DNA of 64,000 bases from Rhodococcus spongiicola (GCF_004011835.1 NZ_RKLN01000003.1:496001-560000), one strand, 5' to 3'. Shown: positions 35,406 to 45,428, counted from the stretch's first letter. Numbers and translations are program-made. Notes: generated from the sequence alone by a model not told the origin.

Positions 35406-36575
35406 TCAATCGGCTCCCGAATCCGCCGCCCGGCGGCGCCGAGCCGCGCGTGAGCGACGGTGGACGAGCGCGTAGCTCGCGAGTCCCGCGACAACGGCAC
35501 CACCGATCAGAACCGAAGTCGGCCCGCCCGCCGACCGGTGTTCATCCGTGCCCTGCTCGGCGGGTCGTTCGTCAGAGCCAGTGATCTCCGCCGACACCGC
35601 GACCGGATCCCCTGACGGCAGATTCACTGACTGCCCCCCGCTGCGCGCAAGTTCGTTGGCTCCCCGCAAGATTCGAAGCGGCGGCGGCGGTCCCCCGGCG
35701 GTCTCGGAGCCGGAAATCAGGTCACCGTCCGGGGTGAACGCGATGGCCTCGCCCTGTGGCTCATTCGGTAGCTCCACTCGGACGGGAGTGGTTGCCGTGA
35801 TCGCTCGGACCAGGTCACCGTCGGGGGCCGAATACAAGTACACGTCGGTGTAGGTACGCAGCGCAGCGACCGTGCCGTCGGCACTGACCGCACCGCCGGT
35901 TACCAGCGTGGACCCGCCCACCGGCACCGGGCCTCCCGGCGTGGGGGTGGGACCGAGGCGTACTTCGCCGACGCGCTCGAGCGGTGTGGGCCCGGGCGAC
36001 TCGAGGTCGTCGAGTGCGGAACCACCGACGGGACGATAGATCCCGTTGGCGACGAGGATCTCCTTGGTGACGATCAGCGGGACCCCGTCGCGCTGGACCA
36101 ACAGCGTCTCCGCGTCGTGTGCATCGTCCGGATAAGTCAGCCGGTGCAGATTCCCCTCGCCGGACGTGGGGTCGAGGCTCGTCAGCGCGACTGTCGAACG
36201 AACCCGATTGTTGTCGCCGATGTCGGCGAGCCACAGGCGACCATCCGGCCCGACACCCATGTCCTCGATGTCGTAGGGATCCACGGGCACCGACAGCGTG
36301 CTGGTCACGGAGCAGTCCCCGCCCAGCACGGCGACCGTGTCATCGGTCCCGCTGTCACCGACGCCGTACATCGTGCCGTCGATGACAGCAAGCCCAGACA
36401 GTTCGCGCAGTGCCGGATCGGTGGGGGTGCACCACTGCTCGAACCGAGCTCCGGGAGCCAGGACTCCGGAGGATCCGGCGCTTTGGGAGGCCGCGGGCGC
36501 CGCAACTAGCAGGCTCGACGCGGCCATCACAACCGCTGCCAATGAGAATCGCAGGATGGTGCGGGCGTTACCCAC
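35406..36575 (-). CDS. Exported membrane-anchored beta-propeller-like protein
   Basis: A 389-residue protein. A signal peptide (FSLAAVVMAASSLLVAAPAASQSA) is followed by an extracellular domain of repeated beta-rich units (ELSGLAVIDGTMYGVGDSG, DIEDMGVGPDGRLWLADIGDNN, AETLLVQRDGVPLIVTKE, GEAIAFTPDGDLI) like esterase/phytase-like propellers. A Ser/Glu-rich linker leads to a C-terminal membrane helix (VLIGGAVVAGLASYALV) and an Arg-rich cytoplasmic tail. There is no LPXTG motif. The GTG start overlaps the hflX stop (GTGGGTAA), so it is translated from the hflX mRNA without its own clear ribosome-binding site. Ligand and function are unknown. Confidence 0.75.
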   Translation of the reverse strand: MGNARTILRFSLAAVVMAASSLLVAAPAASQSAGSSGVLAPGARFEQWCTPTDPALRELSGLAVIDGTMYGVGDSGTDDTVAVLGGDCSVTSTLSVPVDPYDIEDMGVGPDGRLWLADIGDNNRVRSTVALTSLDPTSGEGNLHRLTYPDDAHDAETLLVQRDGVPLIVTKEILVANGIYRPVGGSALDDLESPGPTPLERVGEVRLGPTPTPGGPVPVGGSTLVTGGAVSADGTVAALRTYTDVYLYSAPDGDLVRAITATTPVRVELPNEPQGEAIAFTPDGDLISGSETAGGPPPPLRILRGANELARSGGQSVNLPSGDPVAVSAEITGSDERPAEQGTDEHRSAGGPTSVLIGGAVVAGLASYALVHRRSRAARRRRAADSGAD

Positions 36576-38097
36576 GTCCGGCGTAGTCGACGAGGGCGGA
36601 TGCAAGCGACTCAGGCACCCGCACCCGCATCCGGGTGCCCTGTTCTTCGTGCGTCGTATCAAGAATCTGACCGTCCGAGTGGATCCGGGCGACGAGATCG
36701 CCTCGCGAGTAGGGGACAAGAACATTTACCTCGACCTCGGGGCGACGGACGATCTCACCCAAACGTGCTCGAAGCTCATCGACACCTTCCCCGGTGCTGG
36801 CGGAAACGAACACGGCGTCGCGCAGGAGACCACGCAACTGCATCAGGACCACCGGGTCCGCCGCGTCGATCTTGTTTACCACGATCAACTCGGCCGGAGC
36901 GGGCATATCGCTCTCGCGGATCACCTCGGTGATCACCTCGCGGACGGCCTTGATCTGGTCGGTCGGGAGCGGATCCGAACCGTCGACGACGTGGAGCAGC
37001 AGATCGGCATCCGACACCTCCTCGAGTGTCGACCGAAACGCCTCGACCAGTTGGGTCGGCAGGTGCCGGACGAACCCGACGGTATCGGTCAGGACGTATT
37101 CGCGCCCGTCCAAGAACCGGGCCCGTCGAGTAGTGGGGTCGAGGGTGGCGAACAGGGCGTCCTGCACGAGCACACCCGAGCCGGTAAGGGCGTTGAGCAA
37201 ACTCGACTTGCCGGCGTTCGTGTAACCCACGATCGCGATCGAAGGGATCTCGCTGCGCAGCCGGTGGCTGCGCTTGGTGTCGCGGGCGGACTTCATCCCC
37301 TTGATCTCACGCCGCAGCTTCGCCATCCGCTCGCGGATACGCCGACGATCCGTCTCGATCTTGGTCTCACCGGGACCGCGCAGACCGACACCGCCGTTGC
37401 TGCCGGCGCGGCCACCTGCCTGTCGGGACATCGACTCGCCCCAACCGCGCAGCCGCGGCAGCATGTATTCCATCTGCGCCAACGCGACCTGGGCCTTGCC
37501 CTCCCGGGAGGTGGCGTGCTGAGCGAAGATGTCGAGGATCAGCGCGGTCCGGTCGATGACCTTGACCTTTACGACCTTCTCCAGGGCCGTGAGCTGCGCC
37601 GGCGTCAGCTCGCCGTCACAGATGACGGTGTCCGCACCGGTCGCGAGGACGACCTCACGAAGTTCGTCAGCTTTGCCGGAGCCGATGTAGGTGGCGGAGT
37701 CCGGCTTGTCCCGTCGTTGCACCAGGCCTTCGAGAACTTCCGAGCCCGCAGTCTCGGCGAGTGCTGCGAGTTCGGCCATGCTCGCGTCCGCCTGCGCGAC
37801 AGTCCCATGGGTCCACACACCGACCAGGACCACGCGTTCGAGCCGTAGCTGTCGGTACTCGACCTCGGTGACGTCGGTGAGTTCGGTGGACAGTCCCGCA
37901 ACGCGACGTAGCGCGCTGCGCTCGTCGAGCTGCATTTCACCGACAGATGGTGCAGCAGTGTCTTCGAGATAAGCGTCTTCGAGATAGGCGTCTTCGAGAT
38001 ACTCTTCGCGCTCGAACGCTACCGATCGAGCGGGGAACTCCGGTGTCTCGGTGGACTCCGGCACGGACGGGAACTTGGTGGGTTGTGGTTTCGTCAT
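36568..38097 (-). CDS. hflX: Ribosome-associated GTPase HflX
   Basis: A 509-residue HflX. The N-terminal HflX domain (YIGSGKADELREVV, DGELTPAQLTALEK) is followed by the coiled linker GPGETKIETDRRRIRERMAKLRREI and the G domain with GYTNAGKSSLLNAL (G1), DTVGFVRHLP (G3) and NKID (G4). It splits stalled or heat-damaged 70S ribosomes. The N-terminal 50 residues are acidic, poorly conserved and contain a five-residue repeat (EDAYL) encoded by a 15-bp tandem repeat. The exported propeller gene overlaps its stop by 8 bases. Confidence 0.95.
   Translation of the reverse strand: MTKPQPTKFPSVPESTETPEFPARSVAFEREEYLEDAYLEDAYLEDTAAPSVGEMQLDERSALRRVAGLSTELTDVTEVEYRQLRLERVVLVGVWTHGTVAQADASMAELAALAETAGSEVLEGLVQRRDKPDSATYIGSGKADELREVVLATGADTVICDGELTPAQLTALEKVVKVKVIDRTALILDIFAQHATSREGKAQVALAQMEYMLPRLRGWGESMSRQAGGRAGSNGGVGLRGPGETKIETDRRRIRERMAKLRREIKGMKSARDTKRSHRLRSEIPSIAIVGYTNAGKSSLLNALTGSGVLVQDALFATLDPTTRRARFLDGREYVLTDTVGFVRHLPTQLVEAFRSTLEEVSDADLLLHVVDGSDPLPTDQIKAVREVITEVIRESDMPAPAELIVVNKIDAADPVVLMQLRGLLRDAVFVSASTGEGVDELRARLGEIVRRPEVEVNVLVPYSRGDLVARIHSDGQILDTTHEEQGTRMRVRVPESLASALVDYAGRG
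37960..38004. repeat. 15-bp tandem repeat, three copies, in hflX
   Basis: GTCTTCGAGATAAGC, GTCTTCGAGATAGGC and GTCTTCGAGATACTC lie head to tail. The unit is a multiple of three, so copy-number change would add or remove the peptide EDAYL without a frameshift. Confidence 0.9.
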
Positions 38098-38155
38098 ACA
38101 CCCTCATGGTCCCACGAACCGTGAGGGGTGCGCACACGGATTTCGCCCGGGACGA

Positions 38156-39025
38156 TCAGACCGGCTCCGTCCACCAGCGATCGTCGACGCGGCCGGCCGC
38201 CACCAGCACGGACGGGCCCCGCAATGCCGCTCGGTCGCCCTCGACTGTGACCTCGACCAAACCGCCGGGCACCCGCACCTCGACTTTGCCGTCGCTGCCA
38301 CCGTTCGCACGCAACGCGGCGACCGCAGCCGCCACAGTTCCGGTACCGCACGAGCGGGTCTCTCCCACGCCGCGTTCATGTACACGCATGTCGACCGATC
38401 CACCGTCGAGTGCGGTGAGGATCTCGATATTGACGCCCTCGGGAAAAAATCCGGGATCGAACCCCGGCGAGACCGTCAGATCCAGCGCCGCAAGTGCAGC
38501 CGGTGTCATCTCCGGGTCGACGCACGCAAGGTGCGGATTTCCGACGTCGATACCGATTCCGGCCAGCACACGCCCACCGACCGTCGCGGTCGACGGACCG
38601 AGATCCCGAACCTGCCCCATGTCGACGGTGACATCGCCATGGACATGGTCGGCGGTATGGACGGTTACCGGACGCCCGCCGGCCCGGCTGCCGACGACGA
38701 ACTCACTTCGCAATTCGAGACCGGTCGCACACAGGTAGTGGGCGAACACCCGAACGCCGTTGCCGCACATCTCAGCGATCGATCCGTCGGCGTTGCGATA
38801 GTCCATGAACCAGTCGTCCGCGCCGACACCGACCGGAAGATCGCGCAAGACGCCCACCGCGGCCAGTGCTCCGGCTCGCGCCACCCGCAGCACGCCATCG
38901 GCGCCGAGCCCGCGACGACGATCGCACAGGATCGCAACCCGATGCTCCGGCAGAGCAAGTTCGGCGTCCGGATCCGGGAGGATCACGAAGTCGTTCTCGG
39001 TGCCGTGGCCCTTGCTGAACTCCAT
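38156..39025 (-). CDS. dapF: Diaminopimelate epimerase
   Basis: A 289-residue DapF. Catalytic Cys87 is in [15 protein letters not shown] and catalytic Cys226 in [12 protein letters not shown]-terminal [12 protein letters not shown] is the family start. It converts LL- to meso-diaminopimelate for peptidoglycan and lysine. TAGAGT lies six bases before the ATG, so the gene may have its own leaderless transcript in addition to read-through from miaA. Order miaA-dapF-hflX is that of mycobacteria. Confidence 0.95.
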   Translation of the reverse strand: MEFSKGHGTENDFVILPDPDAELALPEHRVAILCDRRRGLGADGVLRVARAGALAAVGVLRDLPVGVGADDWFMDYRNADGSIAEMCGNGVRVFAHYLCATGLELRSEFVVGSRAGGRPVTVHTADHVHGDVTVDMGQVRDLGPSTATVGGRVLAGIGIDVGNPHLACVDPEMTPAALAALDLTVSPGFDPGFFPEGVNIEILTALDGGSVDMRVHERGVGETRSCGTGTVAAAVAALRANGGSDGKVEVRVPGGLVEVTVEGDRAALRGPSVLVAAGRVDDRWWTEPV

Positions 39026-39031
39026 GAACCC

Positions 39032-39037
39032 ACTCTA
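39032..39037 (-). promoter_or_regulatory. -10 box TAGAGT for a leaderless dapF mRNA
   Basis: On the minus strand TAGAGT ends six bases before the dapF ATG. It lies in the 38-base gap after the miaA stop. Confidence 0.5.
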
Positions 39038-39063
39038 GCGAGGCGATCACGCGCTCCTGTGCG

Positions 39064-39975
39064 TCACCGCCCCTCCACCAGGCGCAACGCCGTGTCGACC
39101 AGCTCCGGGTCGGCGCCGTCGACCCAGTGCACGCGCGGGTCGCGGCGGAACCAGGACCGCTGGCGACGCACGTACCGCCGAGTACCGGTGAAGGTTCGCT
39201 CGCGGGCCTCCGCAATGTCGTATTCACCGTCGAACATTGCCAGAACCTGCGCGTAGCCGATGGCCCGCTGGGCTGTGACACCCTCGCGGAGGCCTACTTC
39301 GACCAACCCCCGAACCTCGTCGACAAGCCCGTTCTCGAACATCCAGTCTGTGCGCAGCCGGATCCGGTCGTCGAGCGCCGCGGTCTCCCGATCAACGCCG
39401 ATGATGGCTGTGCCCCACCGTGGTTCGCCGATCTTCGGTGCCGAGGCCGCGAAGGGACGACCCGTGATCTCGACGACCTCGAGTGCGCGGACGATGCGTC
39501 GCCCATCCGTCGGCAGAATCGTCGCCGCCGCATCCGGATCGACACGCGCGAGTTCGGCGTGTACGGCCGCAACCCCCTCCTCGGCGAGCACGTCCTCCCA
39601 CCGCGCCCGAACGTCGGGATCGGTTGCGGGAAATGCCCACTCGTCCAACAGCGCCTGCACGTACATCATCGAACCGCCCACGATGATCGGCACCGCGCTC
39701 CGCGCTCGGATGTCCTCGACGTCGCGGGACGCCGACTCCTGATAGCGAGCCACGGTCGCGGTCTCGGTCACGTCGAGCACGTCGAGTTGGTAGTGCGGAA
39801 TGCCGCGGCGCTCCTTCGGAGTGAGCTTGGCGGTGCCCACGTCCATCCCGCGGTAGAGCTGCATCGCATCGATGTTGACGATCTCGCCGCCGAGCCGCTC
39901 CGCGAGATCGAGAGCGAGGCTCGACTTGCCGGTTGCCGTGGGGCCGATGACCGCGACCGGGGCCGGAGCGGTCAC
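39064..39975 (-). CDS. miaA: tRNA dimethylallyltransferase
   Basis: A 303-residue MiaA. The P-loop [16 protein letters not shown] is at the N-terminus, and [15 protein letters not shown] with the catalytic Asp follows. [12 protein letters not shown] and the later [15 protein letters not shown], which binds tRNA, complete the family pattern. It adds a dimethylallyl group to A37 of tRNAs reading UNN codons, the substrate for MiaB encoded nearby. The GTG start overlaps the TGA of the upstream gene by 4 bases (GTGA), so the two are coupled. Confidence 0.95.
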   Translation of the reverse strand: MTAPAPVAVIGPTATGKSSLALDLAERLGGEIVNIDAMQLYRGMDVGTAKLTPKERRGIPHYQLDVLDVTETATVARYQESASRDVEDIRARSAVPIIVGGSMMYVQALLDEWAFPATDPDVRARWEDVLAEEGVAAVHAELARVDPDAAATILPTDGRRIVRALEVVEITGRPFAASAPKIGEPRWGTAIIGVDRETAALDDRIRLRTDWMFENGLVDEVRGLVEVGLREGVTAQRAIGYAQVLAMFDGEYDIAEARERTFTGTRRYVRRQRSWFRRDPRVHWVDGADPELVDTALRLVEGR

Positions 39976-40742
39976 GGCAGCCACATCCCGACGTGGTAGC
40001 CGACACCGTACGGTGCACCCACGTAGAGCGACTCGGACTTGCGCGGACCGCCGGCCTGGCCTCCGAACACCGCCGACAGCGTCTGCCAAGCAGCACGGCC
40101 GACGAGTCCGATCGAACCGCACAGCGCGGCGTCGAGGCGGTCGAGCGCGCCGCAGTCTCCCTCCGCGAGGGCCGTGTCCAGCGACGCCTGTACCTGCTCG
40201 GAGCGCGGGTCGAACGCACCGGGCGCCTTCTCGGTCAGGGTATTCGCCCCGTCGGCAACGACGAGCAGTGCCTGCGGCGACCGACGTGCGTCGAGTTCGC
40301 GTCGCAGCGCCGCACCCAGCTGGGCGCATTCCTCGGCCGGGGTGTCGGGGGCCAGGAGTCGAACCCGGATTTGCGACGCGGGCGCGGCCTGACCGCGCAA
40401 CCACGCGGCGATGAGCGCAGCGAGGGGCATCGACGGATCGACGTCGGTGCCGGATGCGTCGGGAGACAAGGACACTCGCACGTCGACGCCGAATCCGGCG
40501 AACGTGCCACTCGACTCGGGGCCGACTTCGGCGACGAACGGCAGACCGGATTCGGCTACTCCGATTGCCGTCCACTCCGAACACGACTCACCCAGTCGGG
40601 ACGAGACTGCCAGAGCCGATCGACGCAACTGGTCGGTTTCCCGTGCCGCGTCGCCCGCCAATTGCGGCACCAACAGCGGCGGCGAGGGCACGAAAGCGGC
40701 AGCGGTCAACACACTGAGCAACGGTAGTCGACCCGGGGTCAC
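39972..40742 (-). CDS. LigB-like protein of unknown function (Rv2728c-like)
   Basis: A 256-residue protein with the N-terminal pattern [20 protein letters not shown], and a later [34 protein letters not shown]. This recalls the class III extradiol dioxygenase (LigB/Memo) fold, with a His/Asp-poor active site, so enzymatic activity is doubtful. The same gene precedes miaA in mycobacteria and the overlap of start and stop codons is tight, suggesting a link to tRNA modification or simply shared expression. The GTG start is weakly supported by the upstream sequence. Confidence 0.65.
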   Translation of the reverse strand: MTPGRLPLLSVLTAAAFVPSPPLLVPQLAGDAARETDQLRRSALAVSSRLGESCSEWTAIGVAESGLPFVAEVGPESSGTFAGFGVDVRVSLSPDASGTDVDPSMPLAALIAAWLRGQAAPASQIRVRLLAPDTPAEECAQLGAALRRELDARRSPQALLVVADGANTLTEKAPGAFDPRSEQVQASLDTALAEGDCGALDRLDAALCGSIGLVGRAAWQTLSAVFGGQAGGPRKSESLYVGAPYGVGYHVGMWLP

Positions 40743-40792
40743 GCCCTATCGGTGTCGTACCTGTTTCAATAGTCTTGAGCAGTCGCTGCAGG

Positions 40793-40834
40793 CTCCCGCT
40801 CGCCCCCGAACTAACGATCGGGGGCGAGCGGGAG
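40793..40834. promoter_or_regulatory. Perfect 17-bp inverted repeat between divergent genes
   Basis: Arms 40793-40809 (CTCCCGCTCGCCCCCGA) and 40818-40834 enclose an eight-base loop ACTAACGA. It lies upstream of both neighbouring genes, 48 bases before the DUF349 ATG, so an ordinary gene-end terminator is not expected here. It could be a leader hairpin or attenuator of the DUF349 mRNA, or a protein site. Confidence 0.75.
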
Positions 40835-40882
40835 GCGACAATGCGATCAGGCAGCCGTGACGCGCGGCAGAGACGAGGAGCT

Positions 40883-42238
40883 ATGACCGAGAGCAACGCA
40901 CCCAAGCCGGGTACCCCGAAGCCGGGTGTCCCCAAGCCCGGCGGCGCCAAGCCGGGTGCCACGAGATCGAGCTCACCCAAGCCCGGTCCGGCTCCGAGCC
41001 ACGCCAAACCTGTGGTCGCGGCCAGCGATCCGAGTCTGTTCGGCCGAGTCGACGAGGACGGCACCGTATGGGTGAAGACGGCCGAGGGCGAACGTCAAAT
41101 CGGTTCGTGGCAGGCGGGCGACGCTGCCGAAGGCCTCGCACACTTCGGTCGACGCTACGACGACCTGGCGACCGAGGTCTCACTTCTCGAGTCCCGTCTC
41201 GCGTCCGGAACGGGAGACGCCAAGAAGACCCGGGCGGCCGCCGAGGCGCTCGCGGAGTCGCTGCCGACGGCCGCCGTAATCGGCGACATCGATTCTCTCC
41301 GCGTCCGGTTGACCGCCATCATCGAGGGGTCGGTGCACGCCGAGGAGCGGGCCAAGCAGGACCGGGAGCAGAATCGCCTGGAGCAGACCGCCCGTAAGGA
41401 GGCGCTGGCCGCCGAGGCGGAGCAGATAGGCGCCGAGTCCACGCAGTGGAAGGTCGCGGGAGATCGGCTGCGGGAGATCCTCGACGAGTGGAAGACGATC
41501 CGCGGTCTCGACCGGAAGACCGACGACGCCTTGTGGCGGCGGTTTTCGAAGGCGCGGGAGTCGTTCAATCGGCGGCGCGGCACCCACTTCGCCGAACTCG
41601 ATCGCGAACGCGCAAGTGCCAAGACCCGCAAAGAGGAACTGATCGCCCAGGCCGAGGAGTTGTCCACGTCCACCGACTGGGGACCGACCGCCGCACGATT
41701 CCGGGACCTGCTCGCCGAGTGGAAGGTTGCCGGACGCGCACCCCGCGAGGCCGACGACGCCCTGTGGCGACGGTTCAAGGAGGCGCAGGACGTCTTCTTT
41801 GCGGCTCGAAACGCTGCTGCGTCCGAACGCGATGCCGAGTTCACACAGAATGCCCTTGCCAAGGAGGAACTACTGAAGGGCGCGCAGAACATCGACCCCG
41901 AGAAGGACCTCGATGCGGCACGCGCGGCACTGCGTGAACTACAAGAGAAGTGGGACGAGATCGGAAAGGTTCCCCGCGAGCGCATGCATGACCTCGAGGG
42001 CAAGCTGCGCGCGATCGAAAAGCGCGTTCGTGACGCGGCCGACTCCGAGTGGCGCCGAACCGATCCCGAGGCGCTGGCCCGCGCCGCACAGTTCCGCGAG
42101 CGCGTTGCCCAGTTCGAGGAGCAGGCTGCAAAGGCGACCGCGGCCGGCCGAACCAAGGACGCCGAGAAGGCACTCGCCCAAGCCCAGCAATGGCGAGAAT
42201 GGGCCGAGGCCGCAGAGGGGGCTGTGGGCGAACGCTGA
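40883..42238 (+). CDS. DUF349 domain protein (Rv2731-like)
   Basis: A 451-residue protein. The N-terminus is a low-complexity Pro/Lys/Gly repeat ([15 protein letters not shown]), followed by a small beta domain ([28 protein letters not shown]) and then long charged helices with at least three DUF349 units, recognisable by [37 protein letters not shown] and [29 protein letters not shown]. Coiled-coil character is strong. The function is unknown, though some members are linked to membrane or nucleic-acid processes. The start follows GAGGAG. A hairpin in the leader may regulate it. Confidence 0.88.
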   Translation: MTESNAPKPGTPKPGVPKPGGAKPGATRSSSPKPGPAPSHAKPVVAASDPSLFGRVDEDGTVWVKTAEGERQIGSWQAGDAAEGLAHFGRRYDDLATEVSLLESRLASGTGDAKKTRAAAEALAESLPTAAVIGDIDSLRVRLTAIIEGSVHAEERAKQDREQNRLEQTARKEALAAEAEQIGAESTQWKVAGDRLREILDEWKTIRGLDRKTDDALWRRFSKARESFNRRRGTHFAELDRERASAKTRKEELIAQAEELSTSTDWGPTAARFRDLLAEWKVAGRAPREADDALWRRFKEAQDVFFAARNAAASERDAEFTQNALAKEELLKGAQNIDPEKDLDAARAALRELQEKWDEIGKVPRERMHDLEGKLRAIEKRVRDAADSEWRRTDPEALARAAQFRERVAQFEEQAAKATAAGRTKDAEKALAQAQQWREWAEAAEGAVGER

Positions 42239-42250
42239 GTCGCCCGATTC

Positions 42251-42296
42251 ACGAGCGAGGGGTGCGACGCCATTCGGCGTCGCACCCCTCGCTCGT
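42251..42296. terminator. Bidirectional terminator hairpin, perfect 21-bp stem
   Basis: Arms 42251-42271 and 42276-42296 are perfectly complementary with the tetraloop ATTC. It sits between the convergent DUF349 and membrane-protein genes. There is no T-run on either side. Confidence 0.75.
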
Positions 42297-42321
42297 CACT
42301 GGGGCAACTTCTGTCGGGAAA

Positions 42322-42909
42322 TCACACGGTCCACTCGTCGCGGCCGGATTCGCCCTCGGCGGCCCGGCGCCGATCCTCCTCTGCTGCAAGCTGCATCGCG
42401 GTCCTGCTCCACACCACCCTGATCCAGTGGAACGTGAGCACGATGACGGTGATCCAACCGAGCACCAGACCAATGCCCGGGCCGGCACCGTACTCGCCGG
42501 GCAAGAGAGTCTGCCGGGACCAGATCGCCAGCATCCCGAACACCGCGGACACCGCCGTCCCGGCCAGCGCGATCCACGCGAGCACCCAACGCCGGGTCAC
42601 CAGCGCCAGAATCGAGAAGACACCGCCGAACACGACCGCGAGCCACACGAAGATCCGCGACGGCAGCTTGATGTGCTCGTCGACCGCCGCGTCCGCGTTT
42701 ACGAGAACCTCCCAGCCGTTCGCCGATCCGGCGTGCGGCAGCGTGAACGAGAGCAGCAGTAGCAGCACGCACACCGCGACCACGACCGCCCGCATCCCCG
42801 GGTCGATCTCGCCGGCGATCTTCTTCTCCGCGGCCTCGAAGTCCTTCTCGTACTCGCGCATAGGGTCCGGAGTGTTCCCATCGTCGGCGAAGTCGCCCCT
42901 GTCGGTCAT
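42322..42909 (-). CDS. Integral membrane protein (Rv2732c-like)
   Basis: A 195-residue protein. A charged N-terminus (about 30 residues) is followed by four membrane segments: [58 protein letters not shown] and [19 protein letters not shown]. The C-terminal tail is charged. No known family motif. The ATG at 42909 overlaps the miaB TGA (ATGA), so it is translated with miaB. A start 9 bases further upstream is possible. The same gene follows miaB in mycobacteria. Confidence 0.8.
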   Translation of the reverse strand: MTDRGDFADDGNTPDPMREYEKDFEAAEKKIAGEIDPGMRAVVVAVCVLLLLLSFTLPHAGSANGWEVLVNADAAVDEHIKLPSRIFVWLAVVFGGVFSILALVTRRWVLAWIALAGTAVSAVFGMLAIWSRQTLLPGEYGAGPGIGLVLGWITVIVLTFHWIRVVWSRTAMQLAAEEDRRRAAEGESGRDEWTV

Positions 42910-44417
42910 GCGTTGCATCCCATCTGTACGGGCATCGGTGCAGGGACGCCCACCTGGGGCAGTCCCAATCCGACACCGATCGGCGGGGTCTTGGGGGTGA
43001 CCCCTCGCTCGAACGAATCTCCGGCACGAGTGCGTCGATGAGTGACGATCGGATCGTCTGCGACAAGGTGGTGCGGGGCAGCGTCGGTCACGACCACCGT
43101 GATGACATCACCGGGGCGCAAGTCACCGTCGAGGTTGCCCTCAGGCCGGAAGTGGACCAGGCGTCCGTCACGAGCCCGGCCGCTCATACGCGCGGTCTCG
43201 GCGTCCTTGCGGCCGTCACCGGTGGTCACCAGCAACTCGACCTCGGCGCCGACGAGCTTGCTGTTCTCCTCGAGGGTGATCTTCTCCTGGAGTGCGATGA
43301 GACGGTTGTATCGTTCCTGTACAACCGCCTTCGGGATCTGATCCTCCATCTCCGCGGCGGGCGTCCCGGGACGCTTGGAGTACTGGAAGGTGAAAGCGCT
43401 CGTGAACCGCGCCTGCCGGACCACCTCGAGCGTGGCCTGAAAGTCCTCCTCCGTCTCGCCGGGGAAGCCGACAATTATGTCGGTCGTGATGGCGGCGTGC
43501 GGCATCGCGGCGCGGACCTTCTCGATGATCCCGAGGAACTTGGCGCTCCGGTACGACCGACGCATCGCCTTGAGGACGCGATCCGAACCGGACTGCAGCG
43601 GCATGTGCAGTTGTGGGCACACGTTCGGAGTGGTCGCCATCGCCTCGATCACATCGTCGGTGAACTCCGCCGGATGCGGGGAGGTGAATCGGACCCGCTC
43701 GAGTCCCTCGATCCCGCCGCATGCACGCAGGAGTTTCGCGAAGGCGCCGCGGTCGCGCGGCTGACCGGGGTCCGCGAACGAGACGCCGTAGGAGTTGACG
43801 TTCTGGCCCAGCAGGGTCACCTCCAGAACGCCCTCGTTCACCAGAGCCTGAACCTCGGCGAGAATGTCGCCGGGCCGACGGTCGACCTCCTTGCCGCGCA
43901 GGGAGGGCACGATGCAAAACGTGCACGTGTTGTTGCAGCCGACGGAGATCGATACCCACCCCGCGTAAGCGGACTCGCGCTTGGCGGGCAGCGTCGACGG
44001 GAAGGCCTCGAGCGATTCGAGAATCTCCACCTCAGCGCTCTTGTTGTGCCGGGCGCGTTCGAGCAGCGCGGGGAGCGAGCCGAGGTTGTGGGTTCCGAAC
44101 ACGACATCCACCCACGGTGCCCTCTTCACAACGGTGTCGCGGTCCTTCTGGGCGAGGCACCCACCGACCGCGATTTGCATCCCCGGCCGCTGCTCCTTCA
44201 CCGGAGCGAGATGGCTGAGATTGCCGTACAGCTTGTTGTCCGCGTTCTCGCGCACGGCGCAGGTATTGAAGACCACCAGGTCCGCCTGCTCCCCCGGTGC
44301 CGCCCTGTTGTAACCGGCATCCTCGAGCAGGCCCGACAACCGCTCGGAGTCGTGCACGTTCATTTGACAGCCATACGTGCGGACCTCGTAACTGCGTCCG
44401 GCGTTCTGGTCGTTCAT
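42906..44417 (-). CDS. miaB: tRNA-2-methylthio-N6-dimethylallyladenosine synthase
   Basis: A 503-residue MiaB. The N-terminal UPF0004 domain has cysteines in [22 protein letters not shown] and VGGCLAQKD (second Fe-S cluster). The radical-SAM motif is CNNTCTFC, and a C-terminal TRAM domain is present ([10 protein letters not shown]...[16 protein letters not shown]). It methylthiolates the A37 made by MiaA. The ATG at 44417 after GTGGAG is chosen because [19 protein letters not shown] gives the family start. Longer frames upstream look non-coding. The C-terminus carries about 40 extra, Pro-rich residues. Confidence 0.95.
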   Translation of the reverse strand: MNDQNAGRSYEVRTYGCQMNVHDSERLSGLLEDAGYNRAAPGEQADLVVFNTCAVRENADNKLYGNLSHLAPVKEQRPGMQIAVGGCLAQKDRDTVVKRAPWVDVVFGTHNLGSLPALLERARHNKSAEVEILESLEAFPSTLPAKRESAYAGWVSISVGCNNTCTFCIVPSLRGKEVDRRPGDILAEVQALVNEGVLEVTLLGQNVNSYGVSFADPGQPRDRGAFAKLLRACGGIEGLERVRFTSPHPAEFTDDVIEAMATTPNVCPQLHMPLQSGSDRVLKAMRRSYRSAKFLGIIEKVRAAMPHAAITTDIIVGFPGETEEDFQATLEVVRQARFTSAFTFQYSKRPGTPAAEMEDQIPKAVVQERYNRLIALQEKITLEENSKLVGAEVELLVTTGDGRKDAETARMSGRARDGRLVHFRPEGNLDGDLRPGDVITVVVTDAAPHHLVADDPIVTHRRTRAGDSFERGVTPKTPPIGVGLGLPQVGVPAPMPVQMGCNA

Positions 44418-44587
44418 CTCCACGAATCCAAGGGTACGGCCCGACGCAAAACCGTCAGTTCCAGCCACAACACTCGGCCCGACCACGGCCCGACCACGGA
44501 CCGGAACTGGATCGTTCAAGATTGTCTTAATTTGGACCGGCCAAGATCCTGTCTCACACCTATATGGTGCATATATGGTTGGCTGTT

Positions 44588-45361
44588 ATGACGCAGGGTG
44601 AGATAACCGGAACAATCGCCGGGGCCCGGTCGATGATCTCGATGAAGCGGGTCAACAAGCACTTCGGCGACTTGCACGTTCTGCGCGACATCGATCTGGA
44701 GATCGCCACAGGCCAGGTCGTTGTGATGCTTGGCCCGTCTGGCTCCGGCAAGTCGACGCTCTGCCGGACGATCAACCGACTCGAGCCCGTCGACGAGGGC
44801 ACCATCGCGATCGATGGCGTGCCCGTACCAGCAGAGGGCCGGGCGCTCGCCCGGTTGCGCTCCGATGTCGGCATGGTCTTCCAGAGCTTCAATCTCTTCG
44901 CGCACAAGACCGTCCTCGAGAACGTGATGCTCGCGCCGGTCAAGGTCCGCAGGATCGACAGGACGAAGGCCAAGGAACGCGCACTCGCGCTCCTCGAGCG
45001 CGTCGGTATCCGAGAGCAGGCTGAGAAGTATCCGGCCCAGCTGTCGGGCGGACAGCAGCAGCGTGTGGCGATCGCGCGGTCCCTCGCGATGGACCCGAAG
45101 GTCATGCTGTTCGACGAGCCGACCTCCGCGCTCGACCCCGAAATGGTCAACGAGGTACTCGACGTCATGGTGAATCTTGCCAAGGAGGGCATGACGATGA
45201 TCGTCGTGACCCACGAGATGGGCTTCGCCCGCAAGGCCGCCGACCGAATCATCTTCATGGCCGACGGCTCGATCCTCGAGGACACCGATCCGGAGACCTT
45301 CTTCACCGCACCGACGTCCGACCGCGCCAAGGACTTCCTCGCCAAGATCCTCGGCCACTGA
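44588..45361 (+). CDS. gluA: Glutamate ABC transporter ATPase GluA
   Basis: A 257-residue polar-amino-acid ABC ATPase. Walker [11 protein letters not shown]-loop [17 protein letters not shown], signature [13 protein letters not shown], Walker [13 protein letters not shown] and the switch His in VVTHEMGF are all present. With gluBCD directly behind, it matches the corynebacterial glutamate importer. The start is uncertain: 44588 (MTQGE) lies close behind TATATG boxes, while 44633 ([13 protein letters not shown]) begins at the family core. The last codons, KILGH and stop, are the first unit of a 19-bp tandem repeat. Confidence 0.92.
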   Translation: MTQGEITGTIAGARSMISMKRVNKHFGDLHVLRDIDLEIATGQVVVMLGPSGSGKSTLCRTINRLEPVDEGTIAIDGVPVPAEGRALARLRSDVGMVFQSFNLFAHKTVLENVMLAPVKVRRIDRTKAKERALALLERVGIREQAEKYPAQLSGGQQQRVAIARSLAMDPKVMLFDEPTSALDPEMVNEVLDVMVNLAKEGMTMIVVTHEMGFARKAADRIIFMADGSILEDTDPETFFTAPTSDRAKDFLAKILGH

Positions 45362-45400
45362 CAAGATCCACGGCCACCGACAAAATCGACGGCCACTGAA
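45344..45400. repeat. 19-bp tandem repeat across the gluA stop codon
   Basis: Three units, AAGATCCTCGGCCACTGAC, AAGATCCACGGCCACCGAC and AAAATCGACGGCCACTGAA, start in the final codons of gluA and run into the gap before gluB. The first ends gluA, and the others look like duplicated gene ends. It resembles the repeat across the methyltransferase stop at 1442-1490. Confidence 0.85.
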
Positions 45401-45428
45401 CTGGGATGAAAGAAAGAAGGTGATCCGC

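Noticed and set aside
36298-37848. Long open frame (516 codons) antisense to hflX
   Set aside because: hflX is supported by all GTPase motifs. The antisense frame has no recognisable domain or start signal.
40775-40882. Upstream start for the DUF349 protein
   Set aside because: The extension would translate through the hairpin at 40793-40834, and GAGGAG directly precedes the ATG at 40883.
45356-45384. CACTGACAA/CACCGACAA in the gluA repeats as RecA-NDp promoters on the minus strand
   Set aside because: No TANNNT lies at the required 8-base distance. They are a by-product of the tandem repeat.
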